The notes under the pieces are model-generated. The model was not told the DNA's origin. It worked only from the letters and a program-made list of their open reading frames with translations, and did not search any database. A stretch of DNA of 18,127 bases from an uncultured Bacteroides sp. (GTDB lineage Bacteria > Bacteroidota > Bacteroidia > Bacteroidales > Bacteroidaceae). The translations under genes were made by a program, and so were the position numbers. Location of the stretch: contig USSR01000052.1 in NCBI GenBank assembly GCA_900557355.1, forward strand, positions 1 to 18,127, given 5' to 3'. This document shows, piece after piece, positions 1-8,912 of the stretch; position 1 is the first letter of the stretch; each line of letters opens with the position of its first letter.

Positions 1-179
1 TAACATCTGAAACTTAATATTATTTATGCGGATCAGGAGTTGGATTGTGTTCATAACCCTGCAAAAAGCGTGCATATCTGGCGGATATATATTAGGAAAA
101 GAACAGGAGTTAAATGCATTTTCTCTCGAAGCGTTAACCTTAAACAAGCCCACTCTTTGAGAGAAAGAATTTTACAAAC
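1..179. other. Intergenic flank downstream of the GH88 gene; no gene recognised
   Basis: No convincing gene is visible here. It lies downstream of the leftward lyase/GH88 operon. An 8-bp inverted repeat (120-127 with 159-166, TTTCTCTC/GAGAGAAA, 31-nt loop) could be a weak stem at the operon end, but there is no clear U-tract, so a terminator is only a possibility. One forward frame stays open from about position 4 to 201 but has no ATG at its start and no recognisable protein character. Confidence 0.4.
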
Positions 180-1352
180 TTATTCCACAGCCTTTTTATA
201 ACGCAACAATGCTTCTAAGAAATAATAATCGGCATAAGAAAGCGGTACATCTACTTCGCTATTTTCCGGAAGATTACCGACACTATGCTTTAGAATAAAA
301 TTACAGTTAGTTCCCGGTTCAGCAAGATAATGAGGTGAAGCTAGAGTTCGAAGTTGTTTTTCAGCTATTGAGAGATAATTTTGTCCTGTTTTCTCATCTG
401 TAACAAAACCACTCAGCTCTACAAAAGCAGAGGCCATTATTGCACCGGCTGAAGCATCGCGATATTCATTACCGTTAGGAGCATCAAAGTCCCAATAAGG
501 AATACCATCAACCGGAAGACGTGAAAGAAGCATATCGGCAATATTTTCTGCGTGTTCCAAATACTTTTCATCTCCGGTCATGCGAAACATCATTGTATAG
601 CCATAAAGTGCCCAGGCTTGCCCTCTCCCCCATGATGATTCATTGGCATAACCCTGTACTGTTTGCTGGCTACGCACATGTCCATCTTCAGGGTCATAAT
701 CTACCAGATGATAAGAAGAATAATCTTTACGGAAATGATTTTTAAGGGTAGTATTTGCATGTGTACGAGCTATATATTCCAAAGTATCATTATCAAAGGT
801 TTTCGATGCAAACATCAGCAATTCCAAATTCATCATATTATCAATGATAACAGGGTATTTCCAACCACGGCGCAAGAAATCCCAGCTTCGGGTTACTCCA
901 GTTACAGAACTAAAGCGGGTCGCCAATGATTGTGCCCCTTGATAAAGAACTTTCTTATAATCTTCATTTCCCGTGAGACGAAAACCATTACCATAACTAC
1001 AATTTAACTGGAAACCTACATCATGGTCATTGGTTACGTATTGAATAGGATCCAGTTTCAACGTATTCTTTTCGGCCAATGTCTTCACGGCTTCATTTTG
1101 AGTATACTCATAAATATACCAGAGTGAACCGGGATAAAACCCGCTACACCACCAATAAATTGTCGAAGATTTGAATGTACTGTCCGGAGCTATGGACTGC
1201 GGTAAAGTAGTACTTTCCAAACGAGTATCCATTGTCAAATACTGCTGTTCAGCAACGGTAAATACACGTGCCGTCAATGCATCCATTGATTCCTGTTTCG
1301 AACACGAAACAAGGAAACCAATTAAACTTAATAAGAGCCATTTCTTTTTCAT
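180..1352 (-). CDS. GH88 family unsaturated glucuronyl hydrolase, lipoprotein
   Basis: 390 aa. It is predicted to remove the 4,5-unsaturated uronic acid left at the non-reducing end of oligosaccharides by a polysaccharide lyase; family members act by hydration of the double bond. The N-terminus is a lipoprotein signal with lipobox LVSC (Cys17), so it is likely membrane-anchored in the periplasm or at the outer membrane. The rest reads as the GH88 alpha/alpha-barrel. The two family aspartates are in NDHDVGF (Asp111) and IIDNMMNLELL (Asp171). Their 60-residue spacing is close to that of characterised GH88 enzymes. Other family-typical segments are SSWGRGQAWALYGYTM and YRDASAGAIMASAF. The start is supported by an AAAGGA stretch just upstream. 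It is second in a leftward operon, 32 bp after the heparinase-like gene, which fits a lyase-then-hydrolase order. GH105 is the main alternative, but the motifs favour GH88. The exact substrate is unknown. Confidence 0.9.
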   Translation of the reverse strand: MKKKWLLLSLIGFLVSCSKQESMDALTARVFTVAEQQYLTMDTRLESTTLPQSIAPDSTFKSSTIYWWCSGFYPGSLWYIYEYTQNEAVKTLAEKNTLKLDPIQYVTNDHDVGFQLNCSYGNGFRLTGNEDYKKVLYQGAQSLATRFSSVTGVTRSWDFLRRGWKYPVIIDNMMNLELLMFASKTFDNDTLEYIARTHANTTLKNHFRKDYSSYHLVDYDPEDGHVRSQQTVQGYANESSWGRGQAWALYGYTMMFRMTGDEKYLEHAENIADMLLSRLPVDGIPYWDFDAPNGNEYRDASAGAIMASAFVELSGFVTDEKTGQNYLSIAEKQLRTLASPHYLAEPGTNCNFILKHSVGNLPENSEVDVPLSYADYYFLEALLRYKKAVE

Positions 1353-1384
1353 AAATCCTTTTTATAATTTAATTAACAAATAAT

Positions 1385-3226
1385 TCATCTGATAAGATTT
1401 AATGTCACTTTCAACAAATTCTTCCGGTTTGCAGGAAGATAAGTTTCAAAACCTACACGCATACTTCCCGGATTAGGTTCATCAAAAACATGGAGGGGGG
1501 CATTTGACCAAAGTTTCATTTCAACATCATCCGGTGCAGCCACGGTAAGCAACATTCGGTGTCCATCCTTAGCCAATTCTATTTGATTCTTACCGATGAT
1601 TTTTGCTTCAGCCGGTGTTACCATAATCCAAGTTACCAAAGCCTCTTTTTCTCCCGTAACCAGTTCATCTTTCACAATCAGATCATCTTCTTCATTCAGA
1701 TAAATGATGCGGACAACTTTTTCCATATCATCAGCAAAAACGCTTGTAAGATTTACTTCTGCCCCTTTCCTATCTTCACTTTTATATATTCTGCTTATGG
1801 GAGCATAACTATTCACTAAATGCCGCTTATTATTTATCGTAAGCGTATTATGTGCCATATTACCAAGACGGAACACTTCCCACCGTTGGCCTTCTTGAAA
1901 CTGATCCCATAAATTTACTCCTCTACTCTCCAGACTTAAATAATTTTGCATACCGAGATCTATCCCCCAGCGTATTCCCTCCCTTTCATAAATAAACGAA
2001 CCGGCATCCATATGCGCATGAGAAGTTAAGGGAGAACCTCCTTTTACGGCCAGATAGCTATCTTTTTTACTATTCCATCCGCCACGATAAATAAAAACCG
2101 GTGTCTTTCCACCATTATGCCAAAAACGACAGGAAGGCGGTTGTATATTACTCAAATCCTGATGAGCACAAAAAATCAACAGACAGGGCAATAAACGATC
2201 TTCTGCAAAACTAACTGAAGGATCCTCTAAATATTGATTTTCTAACCATAGTAAAGATAAATCCCCCATTTTCTTAGCAAACCAAAACATCATCATATTA
2301 CATCTCACTCCATTAACAGCATCCGAAAAATTAAAGTATTCGCCACTTGGAGCTGTCATAAATTCCATAAAGCGAGCTGATTCCAAAAAACCGGGATATT
2401 CGGATAGCCCGGCATCTGTCCCCAATGCACTTTCAAGGGCAGCAATAAGTAACACCTGAAAACTGGTACCATATCCCCAATAATGAAAGCCCTCCGGATA
2501 TCCTCCATCCGGTCCATAAGCCACTAAAGCTTTAGGATTAGTCAACAAGCACTTCTCTATAATTTTTTTTGCCTTATCCGGCACATCCTCAAAAACTGCA
2601 AGCGCACCACACAATAAACCACCATTACAAACAGAATTCCAGTTAGATACCGCTCTGTAAAACCATTCATCAGGAGCAGCGGCATCCAGACCTTTTTCTA
2701 CAATTGCGTCACGTACTATAGAACGTATTTCCGGTTCCAAATACTCATAAAGCCAATCATAACCTATGGATAATGCTAACACCATTTCTCCCACGTCCAA
2801 AAAGTGAGATGGATTCCAATCTGGAAAACGGCTTACCGAAAGCATTTCTTGTGTCGCACGATAAGCATACTTTTCTTCCTTCGTCATGCGATAGGCATAT
2901 GAAAGATAGAAAATCCGTTTTAATGCCAAACGGGAAACACCCAGCAACCGCTTCCCTTCCATAACTCGTTCCGCCATTTGTTGAATGAGTATCTCATCAG
3001 ATTCTTTCAAAATACGCTCATGAACCTTCAATAACGATGGGAAGCATGTTATTGACCTCTTCACAGCTTCTTCTCCTCCTTGCGTTAATAATAAACGAGG
3101 ATGAGGGTTCATTCTTTCATAATCCAAAGACTGCGCACACAGCACTAAAGAATAAAAAACTAAAACTGACAATAAGATTGTTCGCTGTAGACGAGGTTTA
3201 CAAAAAAGGAATAAATATATCATCAT
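1385..3226 (-). CDS. Secreted heparinase II/III superfamily polysaccharide lyase
   Basis: 613 aa. It is a probable polysaccharide lyase that cleaves next to a uronic acid by beta-elimination. An N-terminal hydrophobic segment ending at CAQ (about residues 15-32) is a Sec signal peptide. The motif HPRLLLT (42-48) opens the mature part, as often seen in this superfamily. An alpha-helical toroid follows, with NWNSVCNGG (195-203) and EGFHYWGYGT (245-254, candidate catalytic Tyr). The C-terminal beta-sandwich has SHAHMDAGSF (402-411) and GNMAHNTL (455-462), typical of the heparinase II/III C-terminal domain. The gene starts with two adjacent ATG codons (3226 and 3223); the first is used here. It is first in a leftward operon with GH88, the expected partner for its unsaturated products. 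A conserved motif and a -7-like box lie upstream. The PL family number and substrate cannot be assigned by eye; heparin or heparan sulfate is not implied. Confidence 0.85.
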   Translation of the reverse strand: MMIYLFLFCKPRLQRTILLSVLVFYSLVLCAQSLDYERMNPHPRLLLTQGGEEAVKRSITCFPSLLKVHERILKESDEILIQQMAERVMEGKRLLGVSRLALKRIFYLSYAYRMTKEEKYAYRATQEMLSVSRFPDWNPSHFLDVGEMVLALSIGYDWLYEYLEPEIRSIVRDAIVEKGLDAAAPDEWFYRAVSNWNSVCNGGLLCGALAVFEDVPDKAKKIIEKCLLTNPKALVAYGPDGGYPEGFHYWGYGTSFQVLLIAALESALGTDAGLSEYPGFLESARFMEFMTAPSGEYFNFSDAVNGVRCNMMMFWFAKKMGDLSLLWLENQYLEDPSVSFAEDRLLPCLLIFCAHQDLSNIQPPSCRFWHNGGKTPVFIYRGGWNSKKDSYLAVKGGSPLTSHAHMDAGSFIYEREGIRWGIDLGMQNYLSLESRGVNLWDQFQEGQRWEVFRLGNMAHNTLTINNKRHLVNSYAPISRIYKSEDRKGAEVNLTSVFADDMEKVVRIIYLNEEDDLIVKDELVTGEKEALVTWIMVTPAEAKIIGKNQIELAKDGHRMLLTVAAPDDVEMKLWSNAPLHVFDEPNPGSMRVGFETYLPANRKNLLKVTLNLIR

Positions 3227-3255
3227 ATTAATTACTTAAAAGTTCAACAACATGA

Positions 3256-3263
3256 CAAATATC
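3256..3263 (-). promoter_or_regulatory. Candidate -7 box of the lyase/GH88 operon promoter
   Basis: On the minus strand this reads GATATTTG, one base from the Bacteroidota consensus TAnnTTTG. It begins 37 nt after the end of motif copy 1, nearly the same distance as at the other two paired sites. No TTTG stands at the expected -33 place, as could be the case for an activator-dependent promoter. The implied 5' leader is only about 25 nt. Confidence 0.45.
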
Positions 3264-3298
3264 ACAATATTATAGAATAATATAGAATCATTATCTGC

Positions 3299-3320
3299 AA
3301 AATCGACGGGAACGTTTTCC
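3299..3320 (-). promoter_or_regulatory. Shared regulatory motif, copy 1 (upstream of lyase operon)
   Basis: Read toward the lyase gene it contains AACGTTCCCGTCGATTTT. Over 22 bases it differs at four positions from copy 2 in reverse complement. It ends about 73 bp upstream of the lyase start. It is probably a binding site for an activator of the locus; the protein is unknown. Confidence 0.6.
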
Positions 3321-3420
3321 TTAACTAAAGCTAACCATCTTTCTGTGCAAGGTATGCAAAAGTATGTTTTTATATAGGAATAATCAACTATATAACAAGC
3401 TATTAACATTAAAAACCTAC

Positions 3421-3441
3421 AAAATCGTTCCCGATGATTTT
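3421..3441 (+). promoter_or_regulatory. Shared regulatory motif, copy 2 (upstream of SusC gene)
   Basis: It reads AAAATCGTTCCCGATGATTT on the plus strand. It contains the small inverted repeat ATCG-N4-CGAT and flanking AAAATC/GATTTT arms. It lies 9 bp upstream of a TTTG and 35 bp upstream of a -7-like GAGATTTG, a placement suited to an activator that contacts RNA polymerase. Confidence 0.65.
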
Positions 3442-3449
3442 CATCATTC

Positions 3450-3483
3450 TTTGCATAAGTTATCATATTATTTCAGAGATTTG
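3450..3483 (+). promoter_or_regulatory. Candidate promoter of the SusC/SusD operon
   Basis: TTTG at 3450-3453 is a possible -33 box and GAGATTTG at 3476-3483 a possible -7 box (consensus TAnnTTTG, first base off), with a 22-bp spacer. The -7 box starts 36 nt after motif copy 2, exactly as at the clear promoter upstream of the leftward GH-A gene. The predicted leader is about 140 nt. Confidence 0.45.
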
Positions 3484-4377
3484 CATGTGTAACTCAATAT
3501 ATAACATAAAACAAATCTAAAATGAGCAGAATAGAAACAACATTATTATCCAGCAATTTTGAGGTTGAAAATCATAAAGTTGCAATCAGTAAAAGCCTAA
3601 TAAATATCTAAATACTAATTATTATTCAGTTATATGAAAAACAATTTATCACATCCATGCATGTGGCAGCAAGGTCACACACGATGCTATCGTCTGGCCC
3701 AATCAGTAGTTCTGACTGCTTTGTTGGGCATTGGCACAGTACAAGCTGGTCAGCCCTTTATTACGACATCCCTTTCAACGCAGATTCATAGTGTTGCTAT
3801 GGAACAACAAACGGGCAATATATCAATAAAAGGGCATGTAGTAGATAACAAGGGAGAAATCCTTATTGGCGTTACTGTCATGGTAAAAGGTACCAATAAC
3901 GGTGTCATCACAGATATGAATGGTAACTTTACCATTACCGCAAAAAACGGCCAAACACTGGTTCTTTCTTATATCGGATACAAAGATGTGGAAGTCAAAG
4001 TGCAGCAAAGCAATCTGAACATTACAATGCAGGAAGACGCTCAAGCACTTGACGAAGTTGTAGTTATCGGATATGGTACAGCTAAAAAGAAGGATTTAAC
4101 CGGTGCTATTTCAAACATTCGTCCGACCGACTTAAAAGCAGAAATGCCCCGTAATATGCACGACTTATTGCGTGCTAATGCTGCCGGTCTGAACATCTCA
4201 GTCAACAACGAAGCAAAAGGTGGCGGCGACTTCCTTATACGTGGTAAAGGTACTTTAAAAGCCGGTTCACAACCGTTACTTGTTGTAGACGGAGTTATTT
4301 ATAATGGCGAACTTAGCGAATTGAACCCCAACGACATCATTTCAATCGACGTACTGAAAGATGCCAGTTCTGCTGCT

Positions 4378-4380
4378 TAA
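4378..4380 (+). other. In-frame premature stop codon in the SusC plug domain
   Basis: The codon TAA lies between ...DASSAA and YGAKAANGVI..., a highly conserved junction in SusC plug domains that normally carries Ile, Val or Leu. A single base change from TTA (Leu) would explain it. The frame is open for about 600 codons on the far side, so the lesion is recent or is an error in the sequence. Confidence 0.85.
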
Positions 4381-6132
4381 TATGGTGCAAAAGCAGCAAA
4401 CGGAGTCATTGCTATCACTACACAGAAAGGTATAGCAGGCAGCAAGCCTGTGATTAACGTCAATACAAGTTGGGGATTAGTCACTCCTATTAAGAGCCGC
4501 AAACTCAGAAACGCCGAGCAATTTCTTGATTTCCGTCAAGCATACGAAATCGGTAGGCAAACGGATGAATACCTTGAACAATATCCGGGAATGTATACCG
4601 ATCCAAGGAAGCTTAATGGAATAGATAAAGTAGACTGGTACAATTATGACCAGAAGGATAAAGTTACGTCTGTATCAGAAGAAGAACTAATAACGAAATG
4701 GTTGTCACGTCTGGACCTATCTACCCCTGAAATCAATAATTATTTCAATGGTAAACTAACCAATTGGCAAGATTTGATGTTAAACAATGCAGTACAACAA
4801 AACTACAACGTCAGCATTAGCAAAAAAGGTGAAGATTACCAATACTATTGGTCCATTGGCTATATGGACAATGAAGGTATCAAAGATGGTGATGCGTTTA
4901 GCCGTTTCACTACCCGCCTGAATCTGGAATCCAATGTCAGCAAGTATATCACAGTGGGATTGAATATGAACTTCTCCAGCCGTGACGAAAGTGCTATTGC
5001 TGTCGATACTAAAGCTTTGACATGGTTTTCTCCGTATTGTAGTAATGATGTTAACAATCCAGAAAGTGCTAACCAGCACTATCCTAATGGTTCAAACACC
5101 ATCGCCAACCCATTCTATGACCGTAAATATACAGATAAGAAACAGGTATACATGAATCTGGACGGAACTATCTACGGACGCCTGAATTTACCATTCGGTT
5201 TCTCTTACCAGATGAACTTTACTCCGCGCTTGGCCTGGAACGAAAGTTTTGAGCACAAATCAGCCAAGAATGATGCTTGGGCAGGAGAAGGTGGTTCCTC
5301 CTTCCGCCAGCATAATAAAGCCTTCAACTGGCAGGTAGACAATGTCTTCAACTGGAAATATGAGTTCTTCGATAAACATAAAGTAGAAGCTACTTTCCTA
5401 GTCAACGCCGAAAAATCACAAAGTTGGATGACTAAGAGTACTAACAAGGGATACAATCCGAGTGACGCGTTAGGCTATCATGGTATCCACTTGGGCAACA
5501 ATCCTACTGCATTAAGTACTGACCAATACACTACCGGTGACGCTTTGATGGGACGTCTTTTCTACTCCTTTAGCAATAAATATATGTTGACTGCTTCTGT
5601 TCGTCGTGACGGTTACTCAGCTTTCGGTATGATGAACCCACGTGCTACATTCCCTGCCGTTGCTTTGGCATGGGTATTCACAGAAGAAAAATTCATGAAG
5701 AAAACCTCCTCATGGCTAAGTTATGGTAAATTACGCTTCTCTTGGGGTGAAAATGGAAATAGAGACATTGGTATCTATGCCGCTCTCGCAGAACTGACTT
5801 CTAATCCGACTTGTTGGATCGATGGAAGTGGTAAGTTTTATACCACAACTTATACATTGAACAAAAAAATGCCAAATAGCAAGTTAAAATGGGAACGTGC
5901 TAAATCATATAATATAGGTTTGGACTTCGGACTCTTCGGAGATATCTTAAGTGGTTCTATCGAAGTATACAAGAAAATGACCAATGATTTGCTAATGGAC
6001 CGTGCCATTCCACCTATCACTGGATTTAGCAAAGTATTGAGTAATATGGGACAACTCCAAAATACAGGTTTTGAATTGACATTGAATGCCAACATCATGA
6101 GACGCAAAAACTTTGAATGGAGTGCTACAGGT

Positions 6133-6211
6133 AACTTCTCACTCAACCGTCGTAAGATTAAACACTTATACTTACTTTCCCCCCACCCGCCGTAAAATCA
6201 AGCACCTGTAC
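6133..6211 (+). repeat. Diverged 39-bp tandem duplication (40-bp shift) inside the SusC gene
   Basis: Copy A (6133-6171) encodes NFSLNRRKIKHLY. Copy B (6173-6211) encodes YFPPTRRKIKHLY in the +1 frame. In the shared eight-residue part, five of eight codons differ and every change is synonymous (for example AAG/AAA, ATT/ATC, TTA/CTG). The 40-bp spacing causes the frameshift. The C-run at 6179-6184 begins copy B's divergent 5' part. This pattern fits a junction between two related susC sequences better than simple slippage. Confidence 0.85.
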
Positions 6212-6913
6212 GGTAATATGAAGAATATTCTTGATGCCGAAGGTAATATTATCGGGCAGGTAGAAGACGATGACATCACTAACGGATGGTTTATCGGTGA
6301 AGATCCGGACCGCATCTGGAATTATGTAGGCGATGGTGTATGGCAACAAGATGAAGCTGAAGAAGCTGCAAAATATGGTTGTCAGCCGGGTGACTTTAAA
6401 TATCTGGACCTCAATGAAAATGGGAAATTGGATCAGGATGACAAGAGACATCAGAAATATACGACTCCCCGCTTCCGCTGGACATTACGTAACAATTTCC
6501 AATTGTTCAACGATTTGGATGTTTCATTCATGTTGTACTCTTTATGGGGACACCACGGATCATATGCTGATGCTGCCAACAATAACTTTGATGCTTCTAT
6601 CAGTTGCGGTTACGACCAGCCTTACTGGACACCGGAAAATCCGATCAATAACTATGCACGTATCGGTTCAAAGAACTTGGGAACACACTATGTAAACAAG
6701 TCATTCATCCGTCTGGACAACATCACTGTTTCATATCGCCTGCCACAAAAATGGACAAAAGTTGTAGGTATCCAAGATTTACGCTTCAATGCATCCATTC
6801 ATAATGTAGCAGTCTTTGCTCCTCATTACGATGGCTGGGATCCTGAATCGAACAGCCCAATGGGAAGAACATTCAATTTTGGTATTAACTTTACACTCTA
6901 ATTTGAAAAAACA

Positions 6914-8824
6914 ATGAAAAAGAATAGAATATTTAAGACTATCAGTAGTGCTGCCTTATGCACAGCACTACTAACCGGATGCAGCGAAAGTTGGCTGGAA
7001 CCTAAACCCCTCTCTTTCCTTACTCCTGAGAATGCATATGTTGACGCTGATGGTCTACTCACCTCCTTGGCAGCTGCCGAACGTTCCATGCGTCATGAAT
7101 ATTTTGGAAATGGAAGCGGATATACCTGCGAACTTATCTTCTCCGATCTCTGCATCAGCGGAACGACTGATAAGGCAGGTCCTTTACAAGATATGGACCG
7201 GCAATTAATGCCGGATGCCAATTTTACTACAGCTGAAAACTCCTATTTGACAAAGCATAATTGGGATGAAAACTGGAATCAGATAAAATATACGAATGTA
7301 GTGCTTTCACGTATGAAGGATACTAAATTCGTCAATGAAGCAGAAAAAAATAAAGTATTGGGCACAGGTTACTTTCAGCGTTGTTACAGATACTGGCGAC
7401 TGATCAACCAGTTCGGGGATGTCCCCTTCATTGATGTCGAAGTCACATACCCACGGTATGATTTTAATACATGTGACCGTTGGAGCATCCTGCGTCGTAT
7501 GAAAAAAGAACTGGAATTTGCATACCAATGGGTACCCGAACAAGTAGACCGTGGACACACCACCAAATCAGCCTGTGGAGTACTGTTGATGAAAGTCTAT
7601 ATGTCACTGGGAGAATTCGACAATGCTATCAAAGTTGGAAATGAAATCGTAGCTAAGCACCCACTGATGGTCAACCGTTTTACTTCCACTAAAAACAATC
7701 ATCCCAACCTGATGTTTGATCTGCATAGCGTAGAAGCCAAAAGTGATCCGGCCAACACAGAAGGTATATTATATGGTGTATCCGAACCGAATAATGCCAG
7801 TGGCACAGGTTCTGCAAAAACAGAAATCATGGCTAACTGTGTTCCTATGTGGAATAATAACGTAGTAAAAACTCCGAGTGGTAAAACAGGTTTCGCCGTC
7901 ACTCCCGACAGCAAAGACGTTACAGCTGGCATTGTGGAAGACGTGAACAAAACATATGGACGAGGCATTGCCCGTGTACGCCCCACCAACTACTTCCAAT
8001 ATACCATCTGGACAGAGAAGGAGAAAAATGACTTACGTGGCCGATACAACCACGATAGCTGGAGACGTATGGAAGACCTAATTTATAATGACCCGGCCCT
8101 GAAGAAAGCTAATGATCCCTGGTATGGAAAGAAGGCAGTAAAACCAGTGAATATGTCTTGCGGTGATTCAATCCGCTGCTGGTTTTCATGGCCGCACTAC
8201 AAAGTTTATATTCCGGATCCGACAGCAGGTAGCGGTCAATGGAAAGGTGGTTCAAGCCCTATTTACCTGATGCGTAGTGCCGAAGTTTACCTGATGCTTG
8301 CCGAATGCTATTATTGGAAAGATAATCTGAGTGAAGCAGCCAATATGCTGAATGTAGTCCGTAACCGTGCAGGCGCCGATCCGCTGACTGCTCAAAACAT
8401 CAATATCGGTGAAATTCTGAACGAACGTGCACGTGAACTTTATTACGAAGAACATCGTCACATTACATTGGTTCGTATCGCTTATACATACGCACTGACA
8501 GGTAAACCTTGTGAAATATTCAACGGACGTACCTACAAAATGGAAAACTTATGTGGTCCAAAGGGAGCCAGCAACTTGAAAGATGCCGGATACAATTTCT
8601 GGTTCGACTGGATCAGTCAACATAACAATTTCTATAACAAAGGTGTAAAGAACAGATTTGCAGAATACACCATGAGTGTTCATCACATGTTATGGCCTAT
8701 TCCTAACAAAGATATCAGAGCCAACACCAATGGACACATTAATCAAAATAACGGTTATTTAGGTTGTGAAAATAATGTAACTCCCTTGCAGGTACCCGAA
8801 GAAGGCCAGTTCATGAAAGATTAA
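6914..8824 (+). CDS. SusD/RagB-family surface glycan-binding lipoprotein
   Basis: 636 aa. It is the outer-membrane lipoprotein that forms the lid of the SusCD transporter and binds the glycan at the cell surface. The signal peptide ends in lipobox LLTGC (Cys23), followed by SESWLEPKP. SusD features in order are the N-terminal helix (LTPENAYVDADGLLTSL, about 35-51), NWDENWNQIKYTNVVLSRM, and the repeat region around GYFQRCYRYWRLINQFGDVPFID. The C-terminal helical part is YLMRSAEVYLMLAECYYWK and AANMLNVVRNRAGAD. The end is LWPIPNKDIRANTNGHINQNNGY, typical of the family. It starts 12 bp after the SusC stop and is fully open, in contrast to the damaged SusC gene. Glycan specificity cannot be read from sequence. 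Confidence 0.95.
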   Translation: MKKNRIFKTISSAALCTALLTGCSESWLEPKPLSFLTPENAYVDADGLLTSLAAAERSMRHEYFGNGSGYTCELIFSDLCISGTTDKAGPLQDMDRQLMPDANFTTAENSYLTKHNWDENWNQIKYTNVVLSRMKDTKFVNEAEKNKVLGTGYFQRCYRYWRLINQFGDVPFIDVEVTYPRYDFNTCDRWSILRRMKKELEFAYQWVPEQVDRGHTTKSACGVLLMKVYMSLGEFDNAIKVGNEIVAKHPLMVNRFTSTKNNHPNLMFDLHSVEAKSDPANTEGILYGVSEPNNASGTGSAKTEIMANCVPMWNNNVVKTPSGKTGFAVTPDSKDVTAGIVEDVNKTYGRGIARVRPTNYFQYTIWTEKEKNDLRGRYNHDSWRRMEDLIYNDPALKKANDPWYGKKAVKPVNMSCGDSIRCWFSWPHYKVYIPDPTAGSGQWKGGSSPIYLMRSAEVYLMLAECYYWKDNLSEAANMLNVVRNRAGADPLTAQNINIGEILNERARELYYEEHRHITLVRIAYTYALTGKPCEIFNGRTYKMENLCGPKGASNLKDAGYNFWFDWISQHNNFYNKGVKNRFAEYTMSVHHMLWPIPNKDIRANTNGHINQNNGYLGCENNVTPLQVPEEGQFMKD

Positions 8825-8853
8825 TCGTGGATATCCACTTTTATGAAAAATTG

Positions 8854-8882
8854 CCCCTGCCACATAATATTTGTAGCAGGGG
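8854..8882 (+). terminator. Stem-loop between the SusD gene and the GH-A gene
   Basis: CCCCTGC (8854-8860) pairs perfectly with GCAGGGG (8876-8882). After one mismatch, three further inner pairs extend the stem. The sequence after it (TAAATTTTATAATTT) is AT-rich but lacks a long T-run. It may be a partial terminator or an RNA-stabilising hairpin that lowers enzyme expression relative to SusCD. Confidence 0.5.
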
Positions 8883-8912
8883 TAAATTTTATAATTTACA
8901 AAGAATAAAGAT

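Larger units (their letters stand above)
3227..3633. other. Divergent intergenic region with promoters and motif copies
   Basis: This 407-bp AT-rich region lies between the leftward lyase operon and the rightward SusC gene. It holds two copies of a motif of about 20 bp (3299-3320 and 3421-3441), each in the same orientation relative to the gene it precedes. Candidate promoter boxes exist for both directions. A leader of roughly 140 nt before the SusC start contains a 29-codon reading frame (3522-3611) with no recognised product. No RNA gene or mobile element was seen. Confidence 0.6.
3634..6901 (+). pseudogene. SusC/RagA-family TonB-dependent outer-membrane transporter, disrupted by a stop and a frameshift
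   Basis: This is the outer-membrane oligosaccharide importer of the PUL. The N-terminus has a signal peptide (about 1-38), a carboxypeptidase-D-like regulatory domain (about 62-135), the TonB-box-like segment DEVVVIGYGT (140-149) and the plug domain (DLLRANAAGLNI, LLVVDGVIYNG, DVLKDASSAA). An in-frame TAA (4378-4380) sits where the family reads SAA-x-YGAKAANGVI, after codon 248. The same frame then stays open through most of the barrel to 6195. At 6133-6211 a 40-bp diverged duplication shifts the frame by +1. The reading then continues to 6901, ending NFGINFTL, a normal SusC end. Without the extra 40 bp the gene would be 1076 codons including the terminal stop, a usual SusC length. The SusD gene starts 12 bp downstream and is intact. 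Either the transporter is inactive, or one or both lesions are sequence or assembly errors. Family assignment is secure; function is doubtful. Confidence 0.9.

Noticed and set aside
120..166. Inverted repeat after the GH88 gene as a terminator
   Set aside because: The stem is only 8 bp with a 31-nt loop and no T-tract in the leftward direction, so it is noted in the flank entry but not called.
4..201. Forward open frame of about 65 codons at the left edge
   Set aside because: It has no ATG near its start, follows an immediate stop at 1-3, runs into the GH88 gene on the other strand and encodes nothing recognisable.
3236..3466. Leftward 76-codon open frame upstream of the lyase gene
   Set aside because: It covers the divergent promoter region, including motif copies 1 and 2 and the -7 box, and shows no protein family features.
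6158..6451. Leftward 97-codon frame antisense to the SusC C-terminal region
   Set aside because: The forward strand here encodes conserved SusC barrel sequence; the antisense frame is a shadow.
6113..6901. The 3' SusC segment as an independent 262-residue protein
   Set aside because: It begins inside the duplicated junction with no start context, and encodes only the C-terminal barrel part of SusC.
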